Shown here: positions 33,601-41,649 of the stretch, in pieces | How positions within the stretch are numbered: position 1 is the stretch's first letter | How the letters are laid out: every line of letters starts with the position of its first letter | Source of the DNA: Candidatus Howiella intestinavium | Lineage (GTDB): Bacteria > Bacillota > Clostridia > Oscillospirales > Acutalibacteraceae | Direction of reading: 5' to 3' | Assembly: GCA_904420585.1 (NCBI GenBank) | Contig: CAJFVX010000049.1 | Location: 1 to 64,000 of the forward strand | Length of the DNA: 64,000 nucleotides | Translations under genes and position numbers: made by a program | The notes under the pieces: generated by a model | The model's database searches: none | Seen by the model: only the letters and a program-made list of their open reading frames with translations | What the model was told of the DNA's origin: nothing

Positions 33601-35437
33601 TCACGCTGTACAGGGAGGAGGCGGTGTTGACCGAATACTGGGGATAGACCTCCACCTTGTCGGTGGAAACGGCCGGGGACACCTGGGTGAAGCCCGCAAG
33701 GCCGCTGTCGGCCTGGTAGCCCGCGGGGGTCAGCACAAAGGTGTAGAGTTCCAGGTTGTAGCCGCTGCGGCTGGCGTCCTTGCCGGTGATCTCAAACCGC
33801 AGGGTATTCTCGCCCTCCGGCAGATCCCAGAAGCCCAGGCTGTCGTAGTAGACGTTCTCCACCATGCCGGAGCAGTCGAACACCTTGGCGACCTCTTCCC
33901 CGTTGACGAAGGCCTTGGCCTTGCCCACGCTGGTGCCGGCGCGATACTGCACCTGCACCTTATACCGGCCGGCATACTGGTTGTTGAAGGTGTACTGGAC
34001 GTACTGGCCGGCCTCGGTGGTGTTCGCCAGGGAGATGGGAATGTCCTCGTATTCGATTTCAAATACATCGGGAGTGGAATTCTCAGGGTCGGTATAGCGG
34101 AAAGCATGCAGGGTAAAGGGTTCCCCCTCCACCTGGACGTCTTCTGCGGGATCCTCATAGGGGTTAATCTTGATGTAGAAGAGGTTGAGCTTGGCCGAGC
34201 CGTTGCTTCCTTCCTCGTACATCTCAAAGCGCAGGGTGTTCTTGCCCGCCTTCAGATGCACAAGGCCCATAGAAACCTGGCCTCGGGTATTGGGGGAACC
34301 GGGGGAATCGAAGTTCTTTTCCTGCTTCTCGCCATTCAGGTAGAAGTAGGCCTTACCCACCGACTCGTGGGCGCGGTAATCAAGGGACAGGACATAGTCG
34401 CCCTCGGCGGGAACATTGATGTTATAGGTGGCGTAATCCCCCACATTCTGCCCTTCAAAGCGGGAGAAGTCGGGGGCGCCGGAGAAGGACTGGGTCACAA
34501 AAGCCGCGCTGGAATTGGCCGGATCCGTCCACTGGGAAGCCAGGAAATCCACAGCGGTGGGAACGGCGTCCTTTCGGACCAGGTACTTGACGGCCTCCAA
34601 AATGTCGGCCGCCATCTTGTCCACCCGGGCCTGCTCGGATACGGGCAGGTCGCGCACCACGGCTTCCCGGGCCGCCGTTACGTTCGACGCCGATTCATCG
34701 GTATAAGCGCTTAAATCTTCCGGAATCTGCGCGATGGCATTGTCCACCGCCGTATAGTCGGCTGTAGCGCCGGACTCGGCAACCAGGGTCAGGGTAAACT
34801 TATCCAGGTTCAGGCGGGTATTGGGATTGCTGGTGCCAGCACCCACACCGGTAATAACCGCCTTAATATAGCAGAGGCCTGCCTCCAGATAGACCTGGTT
34901 GGCTGCAGCGGTGGAAGCGCCGGTTTCGGATACGTTGATGGTTTCAATACGCTCGGAATTGGCGCCGGCAAAATAACTCATATCCACCTGGCCGATTTTC
35001 GTATCGCCTGATACGTCCAGAACGGTGGGATTGGATTCATCATAGCCGCTTTCCTCGCCGGCATAAAAACTAACCATGCGGCCGGTCTGGTGCCCCCGGT
35101 AGCTGGCTGTCATAGTATAAAAGCCCGCCTTGGGGATTTCTATCTCCATCACAAAGTAAAGGGGGGTAAAGGTGGTAGAAGTAGAGTTGGAATCTACAAT
35201 TTGAGGGATGCCGTTGGCATTGACGCAAAGTTCGTTGGCCTTGCCAAAACTCTGCCCGAAGTCCTTGTTCAGGGGCGTGCCGGGAACCATATTGTTATAG
35301 GTATATTCCAGCGTCGCCTCGGCTTCAAAGGTGACGCTTCCGCCTGCTTCCAACGCTGCGCCGGTCAATGTCCCCGCCAGGGACGACGCCAGCACACCCA
35401 CTGCCAGCAGGCCTGCCAATAGTTTCTTGCATCGCAT
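30686..35437 (-). CDS. Secreted GH28-like (polygalacturonase-type) multidomain protein with dockerin
   Basis: A 1583-residue exported protein (signal peptide about 1-30). Three CBM6/35-like sandwich domains (about 35-200, 290-430 and 440-570) carry motifs such as VYLEAGLCYIKAVI and NVGDYATYNINVPAEGDY. A right-handed beta-helix domain (about 720-1110) starts with VIQQAIDDASA and has EDDGIDVNGCQDVVVRNS and WDDPYSTKTERDG, matching the GH28 catalytic-Asp pattern. Two near-identical Ig-like (Big_4) repeats (about 1365-1517) and a C-terminal type I dockerin (about 1520-1583; DVNGDGKIDITD and DMNGDGFIRIED) follow. A pectin-active enzyme is most likely. ATG 35437 follows AAGGAGG. Confidence 0.88.
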   Translation of the reverse strand: MRCKKLLAGLLAVGVLASSLAGTLTGAALEAGGSVTFEAEATLEYTYNNMVPGTPLNKDFGQSFGKANELCVNANGIPQIVDSNSTSTTFTPLYFVMEIEIPKAGFYTMTASYRGHQTGRMVSFYAGEESGYDESNPTVLDVSGDTKIGQVDMSYFAGANSERIETINVSETGASTAAANQVYLEAGLCYIKAVITGVGAGTSNPNTRLNLDKFTLTLVAESGATADYTAVDNAIAQIPEDLSAYTDESASNVTAAREAVVRDLPVSEQARVDKMAADILEAVKYLVRKDAVPTAVDFLASQWTDPANSSAAFVTQSFSGAPDFSRFEGQNVGDYATYNINVPAEGDYVLSLDYRAHESVGKAYFYLNGEKQEKNFDSPGSPNTRGQVSMGLVHLKAGKNTLRFEMYEEGSNGSAKLNLFYIKINPYEDPAEDVQVEGEPFTLHAFRYTDPENSTPDVFEIEYEDIPISLANTTEAGQYVQYTFNNQYAGRYKVQVQYRAGTSVGKAKAFVNGEEVAKVFDCSGMVENVYYDSLGFWDLPEGENTLRFEITGKDASRSGYNLELYTFVLTPAGYQADSGLAGFTQVSPAVSTDKVEVYPQYSVNTASSLYSVTVDGVNLPITQFGNEYDYGEFTMKEGPVTVRVNFHESINSYSISPKSLGLTGTVSGSTLTFTLEKDEYLIISINGDNRRLVLTADPPVADVPDKEAENVLDVTAEPYNADNTGKYIVTDVIQQAIDDASAIGTESEPGVVYVPAGVYQTGSLMLRSNVRLYLEGGAILWGSTRHMDWMPKGRKTSIGRAVTYLVYTDDNTVNTSVDGRGTVDGNALTFKQDSSWKYAVECLAPVNTSYFSTDGIVYRGSGVWCVVPAFSNHLTFENFKVYNNVGYGEDDGIDVNGCQDVVVRNSISINWDDPYSTKTERDGFEINAGWGSAEGKVTVNDNILFDDCIAWTGCYGFKVGQGIGYNQSNITVQNSTVYDCAVGFGIHHKRFNGFISNVTFDNITVENITRQNEDHKMWFQCFLQDDNKQAVDGDMISNVVVKNINVLARSTSSPKMVSRRDGSNISGVTFENIRMYGSTAPAGSLGQLGFTTDSNNPLLSGSKDKSRGHIYNASNYGIAGTVSSKIPGVYYNNSGAAFATESEATAYGGMVVRLTGGNAAFYNMVDFGTGVDSMAVRYASDVADAKVEFHLDSADGPLIGTLDAGGSDEFAYQTKTVRLTGAEGIHDLYVVASDSVKLDYMDTGRLHYPVIGEQDTVKDVLFADGANTVDLTAVVSEAGVVELRDGSADGEVLGTTEFTETGRVTVTARLSGRIAGLQDVCLVAADGVDVEDISLAPDGLAEMPYVSAVTSPDSLQAEVGTAAEDLGLPETVEVTLSDGTTVQAAVTWDFSGYNGDAAGVYTLEGSLAPSADYTNDAGCKASVQVTVADETLPYITGVTTPDAITAAYGTAVEDLDLPETVEVTLSDGTTAQAVVTWNTDNYNGNAAGSYTLEGTLAAGEGFTNADNVTVSMQVTVSEVSKGDVNGDGKIDITDVMGLCRILARQNIGEEPNDQELLRGDMNGDGFIRIEDVMSVCRVIARQK
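30900..31385 (-). repeat. Two Ig-like (Big_4) coding repeats in the GH28-like gene
   Basis: Two tandem units of about 267 bp share long identical stretches (for example GTCGCTGAGGGTGACCTC at 31037 and 31304, read on the plus strand). They encode LPETVEVTLSDGTT-type Ig-like domains and look like a recent duplication. Confidence 0.8.
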
Positions 35438-35477
35438 GACACAGTCCTCCTTTTTTGATTGCTCTGTCATCTCTTTT

Positions 35478-35506
35478 ATCATAAATATAACTTTCTGCAA
35501 TGTCAA
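35478..35506 (-). promoter_or_regulatory. Sigma-A-like promoter for the GH28-like gene
   Basis: On the minus strand TTGACA and TATGAT are separated by 17 bases, ending 41 bp before the ATG. Confidence 0.8.
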
Positions 35507-35717
35507 GCAAATTGTTGATTTCACATAATCCTCCAGAGGAATCGGTTATATTTTTACAACTTTTTTGCATGAAAATGACTTTAATCCGTTTCCACTTGGA
35601 TAATAGGAAACTAATATATGGGAATTACAACAAATGCTGATTTTATCGGTTTTTCAAAACATTGCAAATATGAATATAACCTTCTTATTTTCAAACTGCA
35701 ACGCAAAAACGCAAAAA
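35507..35717. other. Intergenic region without a recognised gene
   Basis: About 210 bp of AT-rich DNA between the GH28-like promoter and the rqcP terminator. ATTCCTCTGGAGGATT at 35526-35541 (minus strand) is a short inverted repeat. I see no RNA gene or ORF worth calling here. Confidence 0.5.
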
Positions 35718-35746
35718 GCCGCTGCGATTTTTCCATACGCAGCGGC
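35718..35746 (-). terminator. Terminator of the rqcP-HU-mazG-spoVB region
   Basis: GCCGCTGCG and CGCAGCGGC form a 9-bp stem; on the minus strand TTTTTGCGTTTTTG follows. Confidence 0.8.
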
Positions 35747-35816
35747 CGCAGGGCAGGGGCGCCGGTCCTCCCCGGCCGCACCACATATCCCTTTACACTT
35801 TTGGGGTTCTGCCGGC

Positions 35817-36059
35817 TCAGTCCACCAGCCGGTACATGAGCCCTGCCTCTTCCTTTTTGGCGTACTCATTGACCTGGAGCACCTCGGCCTTCACCGTGCG
35901 GGCGCCGAAATGCAGTTCCAGCAGATCGCCTACCTTGACGTCGTAAGAAGCCCGGGCCGGTTTGCCATTTACCAGCACCCGGCCGGCGTCGCAGGCTTCA
36001 TTGGCCACGGTGCGGCGTTTGATGATCCGGGAAATCTTCAGATACTTATCCAGCCGCAT
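35817..36059 (-). CDS. rqcP: S4-domain RNA-binding protein RqcP
   Basis: An 80-residue S4-domain protein (MRLDKYLKISRIIKRRTVANEACDAGRVLVNG) of the YabO/HslR group, which in Firmicutes acts in ribosome quality control with RqcH by helping poly-alanine tailing on stalled 50S subunits. Thus it complements the tmRNA pathway at the window's start. ATG 36059 is taken over 36137 because conservation begins there and AAGGAGGG lies just ahead. It follows HU after a hairpin. Confidence 0.92.
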   Translation of the reverse strand: MRLDKYLKISRIIKRRTVANEACDAGRVLVNGKPARASYDVKVGDLLELHFGARTVKAEVLQVNEYAKKEEAGLMYRLVD

Positions 36060-36126
36060 ATGCGCTTTCCCTCCTTCCAGCGGCCTCTGCCCCGCCGGCG
36101 CAGCAGGACAGGGCGGGATACAAAAA

Positions 36127-36155
36127 GCCGCCTTCATCCTGGCGATAAAGGCGGC
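36127..36155 (-). terminator. Hairpin between HU and rqcP
   Basis: GCCGCCTT and AAGGCGGC-type arms (with a mismatch) are followed on the minus strand by TTTTT. It would end HU transcripts or act as partial terminator before rqcP. Confidence 0.65.
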
Positions 36156-36172
36156 CGCATTTTTCCGGTTCC

Positions 36173-36448
36173 TTACTTGGACACAGCGTCCTTGAAGGCC
36201 TTGCCGGCCTTAAACACAGGAGCCTTGGAAGCGGGGATGACAATGGTCTCCTTGGTCTGGGGATTGCGGCCGGTGCGCTCGCCGCGCTCGCGAACCTCAA
36301 AGGTGCCGAAGCCTACCAGCTGCACCTTGTCGCCGGCGGCCAGCTGTTCGGTGATGGTATCGATAATGGCGGCAACAGCCTTCTCAGCATCCTTCTTGGA
36401 CAGGGCGGCCTTCTCGGCTACCGCCGCAGCTAATTCAGTCTTGTTCAT
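36173..36448 (-). CDS. hup: HU-family histone-like DNA-binding protein
   Basis: A 91-residue protein with the full HU fold: [25 protein letters not shown], the [20 protein letters not shown] arm region and a C-terminal [14 protein letters not shown] compacts and bends DNA as a homodimer. GGAGGTATTCGC precedes the ATG. The order mazG-HU-rqcP downstream of spoVB is a conserved Clostridia arrangement. Confidence 0.97.
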   Translation of the reverse strand: MNKTELAAAVAEKAALSKKDAEKAVAAIIDTITEQLAAGDKVQLVGFGTFEVRERGERTGRNPQTKETIVIPASKAPVFKAGKAFKDAVSK

Positions 36449-36508
36449 AATGCGAATACCTCCATAAATTTTTTCTATTCCTCAACAAGCTTACGCCTGT
36501 ATTGAGCC

Positions 36509-37312
36509 TTACTTGCCTTTGACCTCTTCCCAGAGCTTGTCCAGCTCTTCCAGAGAGGTCGTCTTCATATCCATGCCCCGTTCCAGCGCCAGCTTCTCCA
36601 CCCCCGCAAAACGGCGGATGAATTTCTCGGTGGAGCGCTGCAGAGCCTCCTCCGCATCCACGCCGGCAAATCGGGACACGTTTACCGCCGCAAAGAGCAG
36701 ATCGCCCATTTCGTCGGCTATGGCGTCCTGGTCGCCGGCGGCCAGGGCCTCTTTCAGTTCGGCCGTCTCCTCCGGCAGCTTTTCCAGGGCGCCGGCTATA
36801 TCCGGCCAGTCAAATCCGGCCTTGCCCGCCCGCTTCTGCACCTTCTGTGCCCGCATCAGGGCTGGAAAGGCCTTGGGAACGCTCGTCAGGATATCGGTCG
36901 CCGTCTCCTGATGCTTCTCCACCTGTTTTATCTTTTCCCAGTTGGTCAGCACCTGGTCGGCCGTATCGGCCTGCACATCGCCGAATACATGGGGATGGCG
37001 CAGGATGAGCTTTTTGCATATACCGTCGGCCACCCTGTCCAAATCAAAGCTGCCGGCCTCCTCGGCCATGCGGGCATGGAAGACCACCTGCAGCAGCACG
37101 TCCCCCAATTCCTCACACAGGGCCTTATCATCCTTTTGGTCAATGGCGTCGGCCGCCTCATAGGCCTCCTCCAGCAGGTTGCCCCGGATGGAGGCATGGT
37201 TCTGCTCCCTGTCCCAGGGACAGCCCTCCGGCGAACGGAGTATTTCCATAATGCGGCGCAGGTCCTCTATATCATAGGAATCCTTCACTGGAAACTTCTT
37301 ATTTTTTATCAT
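36509..37312 (-). CDS. mazG: Nucleoside triphosphate pyrophosphohydrolase MazG
   Basis: A 267-residue hydrolase with two MazG domains. The first has LRSPEGCPWDREQNHASIRGNLLEEAYEAADAI and ELGDVLLQVVFHARMAEEAG, the second EETAELKEALAAGDQDAIADEMGDLLFAAVNVSRFAG. It cleaves NTPs to NMP and PPi, with housecleaning and possibly (p)ppGpp-linked roles. The gene is between the spoVB-like and HU genes. Confidence 0.95.
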   Translation of the reverse strand: MIKNKKFPVKDSYDIEDLRRIMEILRSPEGCPWDREQNHASIRGNLLEEAYEAADAIDQKDDKALCEELGDVLLQVVFHARMAEEAGSFDLDRVADGICKKLILRHPHVFGDVQADTADQVLTNWEKIKQVEKHQETATDILTSVPKAFPALMRAQKVQKRAGKAGFDWPDIAGALEKLPEETAELKEALAAGDQDAIADEMGDLLFAAVNVSRFAGVDAEEALQRSTEKFIRRFAGVEKLALERGMDMKTTSLEELDKLWEEVKGK

Positions 37313-37441
37313 ATTTTTCCCCGCAAATCAATAGTAAGCAAATAAATTTTGTGAAAAAAGCAAATCCTGCGCGCAAAACAGGGCTTATTTGCGCTTTTCC
37401 GCGTATTTCTGCCCGCATCCGGCGCGAGATACACCTCTATT

Positions 37442-39244
37442 TTACCGTATCCAGCCCCGTTTTGCAAGGACTGCGGCGATTTTTTGTCCTTTAGGCAGCA
37501 TGGCCAGATCCTCCCGGGTGATGGCGCGGGTGCAGAGAAGAGCAATCACATACACAATGCCGGCGATACAAATGGCCAGAATGGTCACAATCTTGGAACT
37601 GGGGATAATCCAGCCCAGCAGGCCGTTGGATGTCCAGGCGGCCGCGCCGCAGAGGATACCCGCAAAGGCCGGCTTCAGCAGGGTGCGGAGAATGCTGATG
37701 CGCACATGGGAATATTTCAGCAGGCAGATAAAGTTGGAAATGAAAATGTAGAAATAGCAGCAGAGGGTGCCCACCGGCGCGCCCACCACATTGATGGACG
37801 GGATGCCCACCAGCACAAAGTTGACCACGATTTTCAGCACGGCCCCGATGGCGATGTTGCGCACGGGGATATTCTGCTTGCCGATGGCCTGGAGCATATT
37901 GGTCAGGGGGGCCATGAGGCCGGCAAAGACGGCGGCCGCGCCCAGGATAACCAGCATGGGGGTGGCCACGGTGGCCTCCTCCGGCTTACTGGAATAAAGC
38001 AGGTGCAAAATCCCTCCCGCCAGGGCCGACAGGCCGATGCCGGCGGGCAGGGAGATAAGCGCCGTGGTGCGCACCATAGATTCGATATTGACCTTTACCC
38101 CTCGCTTATCCCGTTTGGTCCAGGCGGTGGTCAGGACCGGCAGGGCGCTGACCCCCAGCACCGAGGTCAGGGTGGGAACCAGGTTGTAAAGGGAATAGGC
38201 AAAGCCTTTATAGCAGCCGTACAGATAAACCGAAATTTCCTGGGCCAGTTCCTTGCCTGTCAGCCCTTGTACGCTGGCCGGCAGCAGGCCTTCATACATG
38301 GCCGTAATGGTCCCCGGGCTGGAATTGTAGGCATCCACCAGACGGCGCTGCACCGTGGCCAAATCGATGAGGCTGGCCACATTGGTCACAAGGGAGCCCA
38401 GTACCACGGGAATAGAGATGGCCAGCATAATCCGGAAGACCTGCCGGTTGCGCTGGGGACGGGGGGCGGCCCGCAGTTCGGCCACGGTGATTTTGTCCCC
38501 CACCACCTTGTGGCGGATGATGAGGAAAATGGCCCCCAGGGCGGCGCCGATGGTGATGCCCAAAATCGCGGCGGCGGCCGCATAGTTAGCAGCCCCGTCG
38601 GCAATGGCTTCGTTTGTGCATTCTTCAATTGTTTTTTCCGGATCCAGCACGATGGTAATCGCCTTGCCGAATACCGTACCCGACTCGGCGTATTCGGCCC
38701 GGGCCTTCAAGATGACAAGGTAGGCGAACCCCAAACCCAGCACCAGCTTGCCCAAAGCCTCAATCAGGGAGGAGATAGCGGTGGGGTACATGTTCCGCAG
38801 GCCTTCATAGTATCCCCGGTAGGAGGACATGATGCAGCAGAACAGCAGGCAGGGGGTGATGCAGAGAATCCCCGGCAGCGCGCCGGAGGTTCCCGTATAG
38901 AGAATATACGGATAGGCCAGCAGCAGCATGATGACAAAGCCGGAAATCCCCGTTATAAGGAAAGCCCGCTGGGCGATGCGCAGCACCTTGCGCACATCCC
39001 GATACCGCTTTTCGGCCACCCGCTCGGCCACCATCCGCGACACGGCTATAGGCAGGCCGCCCATGGCCAGGGCGTACAGCGGCAGGTACAAATCGTAGGC
39101 CGCGGAGAAATATCCCATGCCCACGCCGCCGATGAGGTTGCCCAGAGGGATTTTAAATATAGCGCCGATAAATTTTACCAAAAGCGTTGAGCCCACCAGA
39201 ATAATGGCGCCGTGCAGAAAACTCTGCTGCTCACGTTTTGCCAT
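37442..39244 (-). CDS. SpoVB-like polysaccharide flippase (MATE/MurJ-related)
   Basis: A roughly 600-residue membrane protein with about 14 TM helices, starting MAKREQQSFLHGAIILVGSTLLVKFIGAIFKIPLGNLIG. The MVYEMAKREQ annotation at 39256 is possible, but ATG 39244 has the better spacing from AAGGACGG. It belongs to the MVF/polysaccharide transporter family that flips lipid-linked precursors; SpoVB acts on cortex peptidoglycan in sporulating relatives. Sporulation itself cannot be concluded. Confidence 0.9.
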   Translation of the reverse strand: MAKREQQSFLHGAIILVGSTLLVKFIGAIFKIPLGNLIGGVGMGYFSAAYDLYLPLYALAMGGLPIAVSRMVAERVAEKRYRDVRKVLRIAQRAFLITGISGFVIMLLLAYPYILYTGTSGALPGILCITPCLLFCCIMSSYRGYYEGLRNMYPTAISSLIEALGKLVLGLGFAYLVILKARAEYAESGTVFGKAITIVLDPEKTIEECTNEAIADGAANYAAAAAILGITIGAALGAIFLIIRHKVVGDKITVAELRAAPRPQRNRQVFRIMLAISIPVVLGSLVTNVASLIDLATVQRRLVDAYNSSPGTITAMYEGLLPASVQGLTGKELAQEISVYLYGCYKGFAYSLYNLVPTLTSVLGVSALPVLTTAWTKRDKRGVKVNIESMVRTTALISLPAGIGLSALAGGILHLLYSSKPEEATVATPMLVILGAAAVFAGLMAPLTNMLQAIGKQNIPVRNIAIGAVLKIVVNFVLVGIPSINVVGAPVGTLCCYFYIFISNFICLLKYSHVRISILRTLLKPAFAGILCGAAAWTSNGLLGWIIPSSKIVTILAICIAGIVYVIALLCTRAITREDLAMLPKGQKIAAVLAKRGWIR

Positions 39245-39334
39245 TTCGTATACCACCGTCCTTAACGCGCCGGCGGCGCGTCTGCATCCAAAATCCGGCC
39301 GCCCTGCCGGCGGCCGCAGCCCGGAAGGTATATT

Positions 39335-40057
39335 TTACCTCCAAAGGGCCGGATTGTCAAACATGGCGTAAATACCCTGGAAAACAATGTCCAGCAGGGT
39401 CGACTCGGCCTTGTCGTTCATCTGCCGGTAGGATGCCGGGGCGTCGTCTCCCGCGTCGTCCGACACCCGCCGGACGGCGGCGAAGCCGATACCGGCCTTC
39501 TTGCAGACATAGGCCACGGCGGCCGACTCCATATCGCAGGACATGGCCTGCCAGGTGGATTTTAAGAAGGCCCGCAGCTTATCGTCCCCCACAAAGCAGT
39601 TGCCGCTGACCATGCAGCCGGCCTTGGCCTCTGGGAAAAGCCGCTGATAATGGGCATTCAAAGCCTCGTCGGCGGTGTAGATATATTCCTGACCCGGCTT
39701 CTCCCCCAGGGCGTATCCCATGGGGCGCAGGTCGAAATCGTGTTCGATAAAGCGGGTTCCAAGGGTAATTTCCCCCCGGGCAATGCCGGATATACCGCCC
39801 GAAAGGCCGGTGTTGATAATATAATCCGGCTTACCGGCCGCCATAAAGGCCGTGGCCGCCGCGGCGTTGACCATACCGATGCCGCAGAGAACCGATTCCA
39901 CCCGGATGGTTTTCCCCTCCTGCTGCAGCTCCAGGGCGTGGCCCTCCAGGCCGTATACATCCCGCCGCTGTCCTCCATGCTTTTGCGCGTAGGACCGCAT
40001 GGGGACGTATTCCATCTCGTCGGCTATAATCAATCCTATGGTCAAGCAGTCTTTCAT
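39335..40057 (-). CDS. 5'-methylthioadenosine/S-adenosylhomocysteine nucleosidase-like protein
   Basis: A 240-residue phosphorylase-superfamily enzyme, with LIIADEMEYVPMRSYAQ at the start, CGIGMVNAAAATAFM, NTGLSGGISGIARGE, and AMSCDMESAAVAYVCKKAGIGFAAVRRVSDDA carrying the active-site ME(S)AA and catalytic Asp. It hydrolyses MTA/SAH to release adenine and feeds methionine salvage. It lies 27 bp after a purine nucleoside phosphorylase gene, so the two form a purine salvage pair. Confidence 0.88.
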   Translation of the reverse strand: MKDCLTIGLIIADEMEYVPMRSYAQKHGGQRRDVYGLEGHALELQQEGKTIRVESVLCGIGMVNAAAATAFMAAGKPDYIINTGLSGGISGIARGEITLGTRFIEHDFDLRPMGYALGEKPGQEYIYTADEALNAHYQRLFPEAKAGCMVSGNCFVGDDKLRAFLKSTWQAMSCDMESAAVAYVCKKAGIGFAAVRRVSDDAGDDAPASYRQMNDKAESTLLDIVFQGIYAMFDNPALWR

Positions 40058-40083
40058 ATGTATCCTTCCTTTCGCCCGTCCTG

Positions 40084-40914
40084 TTACCCGCGCTCCTGCC
40101 GGATGGCCGGCAGCAGGCGTTTGAGAAAGGCGCTCATGTTTCCGAAGGCCTTCTGCCCTTCGGCCAGCACCTCGTCGTCGCTTAAGGGCTGGCCGGTCAT
40201 GCCGGCTGCCAGATTGGTGATAAGGGAAAGCCCCAGGGTACGGATGCCCTCCCCCGCCGCCGCGATGACCTCCGGCACGGTGGACATGCCCACCGCGTCG
40301 GCGCCCAGGGTGCGGAAGGCCCGGATTTCGGCCGGCGTTTCATACTGGGGGCCGGGGGCATAGAGATAGACCCCCTCCCACAAAGGCAGCTGCATTTCGG
40401 CCGCCGTCTCCAGGGCAATCTGCCGGTAGGCCGGGTCGTAGGCCCTGGTCATATCCACAAAGCGGGGGCCTGTGAGAGGGCTGCCCGGCCCCAGCTTGAT
40501 ATGGTCGGCCAGCAGCATAATATCCCCCGGCCGGCAGCCGGGGCGGATGCCCCCGGCGGCATTGGTCAAAAGCAGGCTCTTTACCCCCAGCCGGGCCAGC
40601 ACGCCCACATAAAAGGCCGCTTGCTCCATGGTGTATCCCTCATAGCAGTGCCAGCGGCCGGTAAAACAGAAAACCGCCTGGCCGGCCAGCCGGCCGGCAT
40701 AGAGAACCCCCGGGTGGGCGGCGTTGGTGGTCCGGGGAAAATGAGGGATATGGGCATAGGGTATGGCCGCCGCTCCCTCCAGCTCCCCGGCCAGGGCGGA
40801 CAGGCCGGACCCCAGCACCAAGGCCGTGTCCGGCGGGGCCGCCGGCGCAAGGGTTTCCCGGATATAGGCCGCGGCCTCCTCGTAGAAGAAGGCCGGGATG
40901 GCCGCCTGCTGCAT
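40084..40914 (-). CDS. Purine nucleoside phosphorylase
   Basis: A 276-residue trimeric-type PNP that splits inosine/guanosine with phosphate. Motifs are ALVLGSGLSALAGE (phosphate site), HIPHFPRTTNAAHPG, GRWHCYEGYTMEQ, LLTNAAGGIRPG, and YETPAEIRAFRTLGADAVGMSTVPE, in family order. ATG 40914 has AAGGAGG upstream; the ORF could extend to 41139 but without conserved residues. Possible symbol punA/deoD-type is not certain. Confidence 0.93.
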   Translation of the reverse strand: MQQAAIPAFFYEEAAAYIRETLAPAAPPDTALVLGSGLSALAGELEGAAAIPYAHIPHFPRTTNAAHPGVLYAGRLAGQAVFCFTGRWHCYEGYTMEQAAFYVGVLARLGVKSLLLTNAAGGIRPGCRPGDIMLLADHIKLGPGSPLTGPRFVDMTRAYDPAYRQIALETAAEMQLPLWEGVYLYAPGPQYETPAEIRAFRTLGADAVGMSTVPEVIAAAGEGIRTLGLSLITNLAAGMTGQPLSDDEVLAEGQKAFGNMSAFLKRLLPAIRQERG

Positions 40915-41057
40915 GGCAATTCCTCCTTGTAGTAGACCGGCCGGGACAGCCGCCCCGGCGCGGTGGGTACACCAAGCGAGGGCAATCTTTCGACTGCCCT
41001 CGCCAAAATCTCTATTCTGCGCCGCCGGTCGGCCTGGCCTGAAACGGCGTGCACCTT

Positions 41058-41477
41058 TTATTTTTCGGCGTCCGCCGGCTCCTCGGCCGCCGGTGCGTCG
41101 TCCTGCTTCTTCTGGGTATTCTGCAGCTTTTTCCCGCACTTGCTGCAGAAGACCGCCCCCGGCATATTGGAGGCGCCGCAGCCCGAGCAGATGAGATTGC
41201 CCTTCATATGGGCGATTTCGGCCTGGAGGCTTTCCAGCTGGAGCCGCTTGGCGTCGATTTCGGCCATCAGTTCCTCGGTCGCCTCCTGGTTCTCGCTCTT
41301 TTCCCGGGAACCGGCGTATACCAGCCGGCCCAGAGCCTCGTAATCCTTGGCGATTTGCGCATCCAGGGAGGCGGCGTTGACCTTCAGCTTCTGAATGGTA
41401 ATGGCCTCGCTGGTCTTCCGGCCGGCCACATCGAATACTTCCTTGGCTTTTACGATAGTCTCCTCAATAAATCCCAC
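41058..41477 (-). CDS. Coiled-coil zinc-ribbon protein
   Basis: A 139-residue protein from GTG 41477 (SD AGAAAGGA). Residues about 1-90 form a long amphipathic helix (KAKEVFDVAGRKTSEAITIQKLKVNAASLDAQI, ELMAEIDAKRLQLESLQAEIAHM), then a zinc ribbon with two CxxC pairs (CSGCGASNMPGAVFCSKCGKKL) and an acidic tail. Such proteins are frequent beside nucleoside salvage genes; function unknown. The in-frame ATG at 41486 is too near the ribosome-binding site. Confidence 0.75.
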   Translation of the reverse strand: MGFIEETIVKAKEVFDVAGRKTSEAITIQKLKVNAASLDAQIAKDYEALGRLVYAGSREKSENQEATEELMAEIDAKRLQLESLQAEIAHMKGNLICSGCGASNMPGAVFCSKCGKKLQNTQKKQDDAPAAEEPADAEK

Positions 41478-41649
41478 GGAAATCATCCTTTCTGTTATGC
41501 CGGCCTGCATCCGGCCGGTACGCCGGCCTGCGGGCCGCAGCAATTCTTCTATGAGTAGGTAAATTATAGCATGTTCCCCAGCTTTATGCAATCAAATCCG
41601 GAAAAACACAGGAAAATTCACGGAAAATTAACCGGTTGCCGCCGGCCGC

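Noticed and set aside
32819..34714. 631-codon plus-strand ORF opposite the GH28-like gene
   Set aside because: Antisense shadow of a well-supported domain-rich gene; no ribosome-binding site or motifs.
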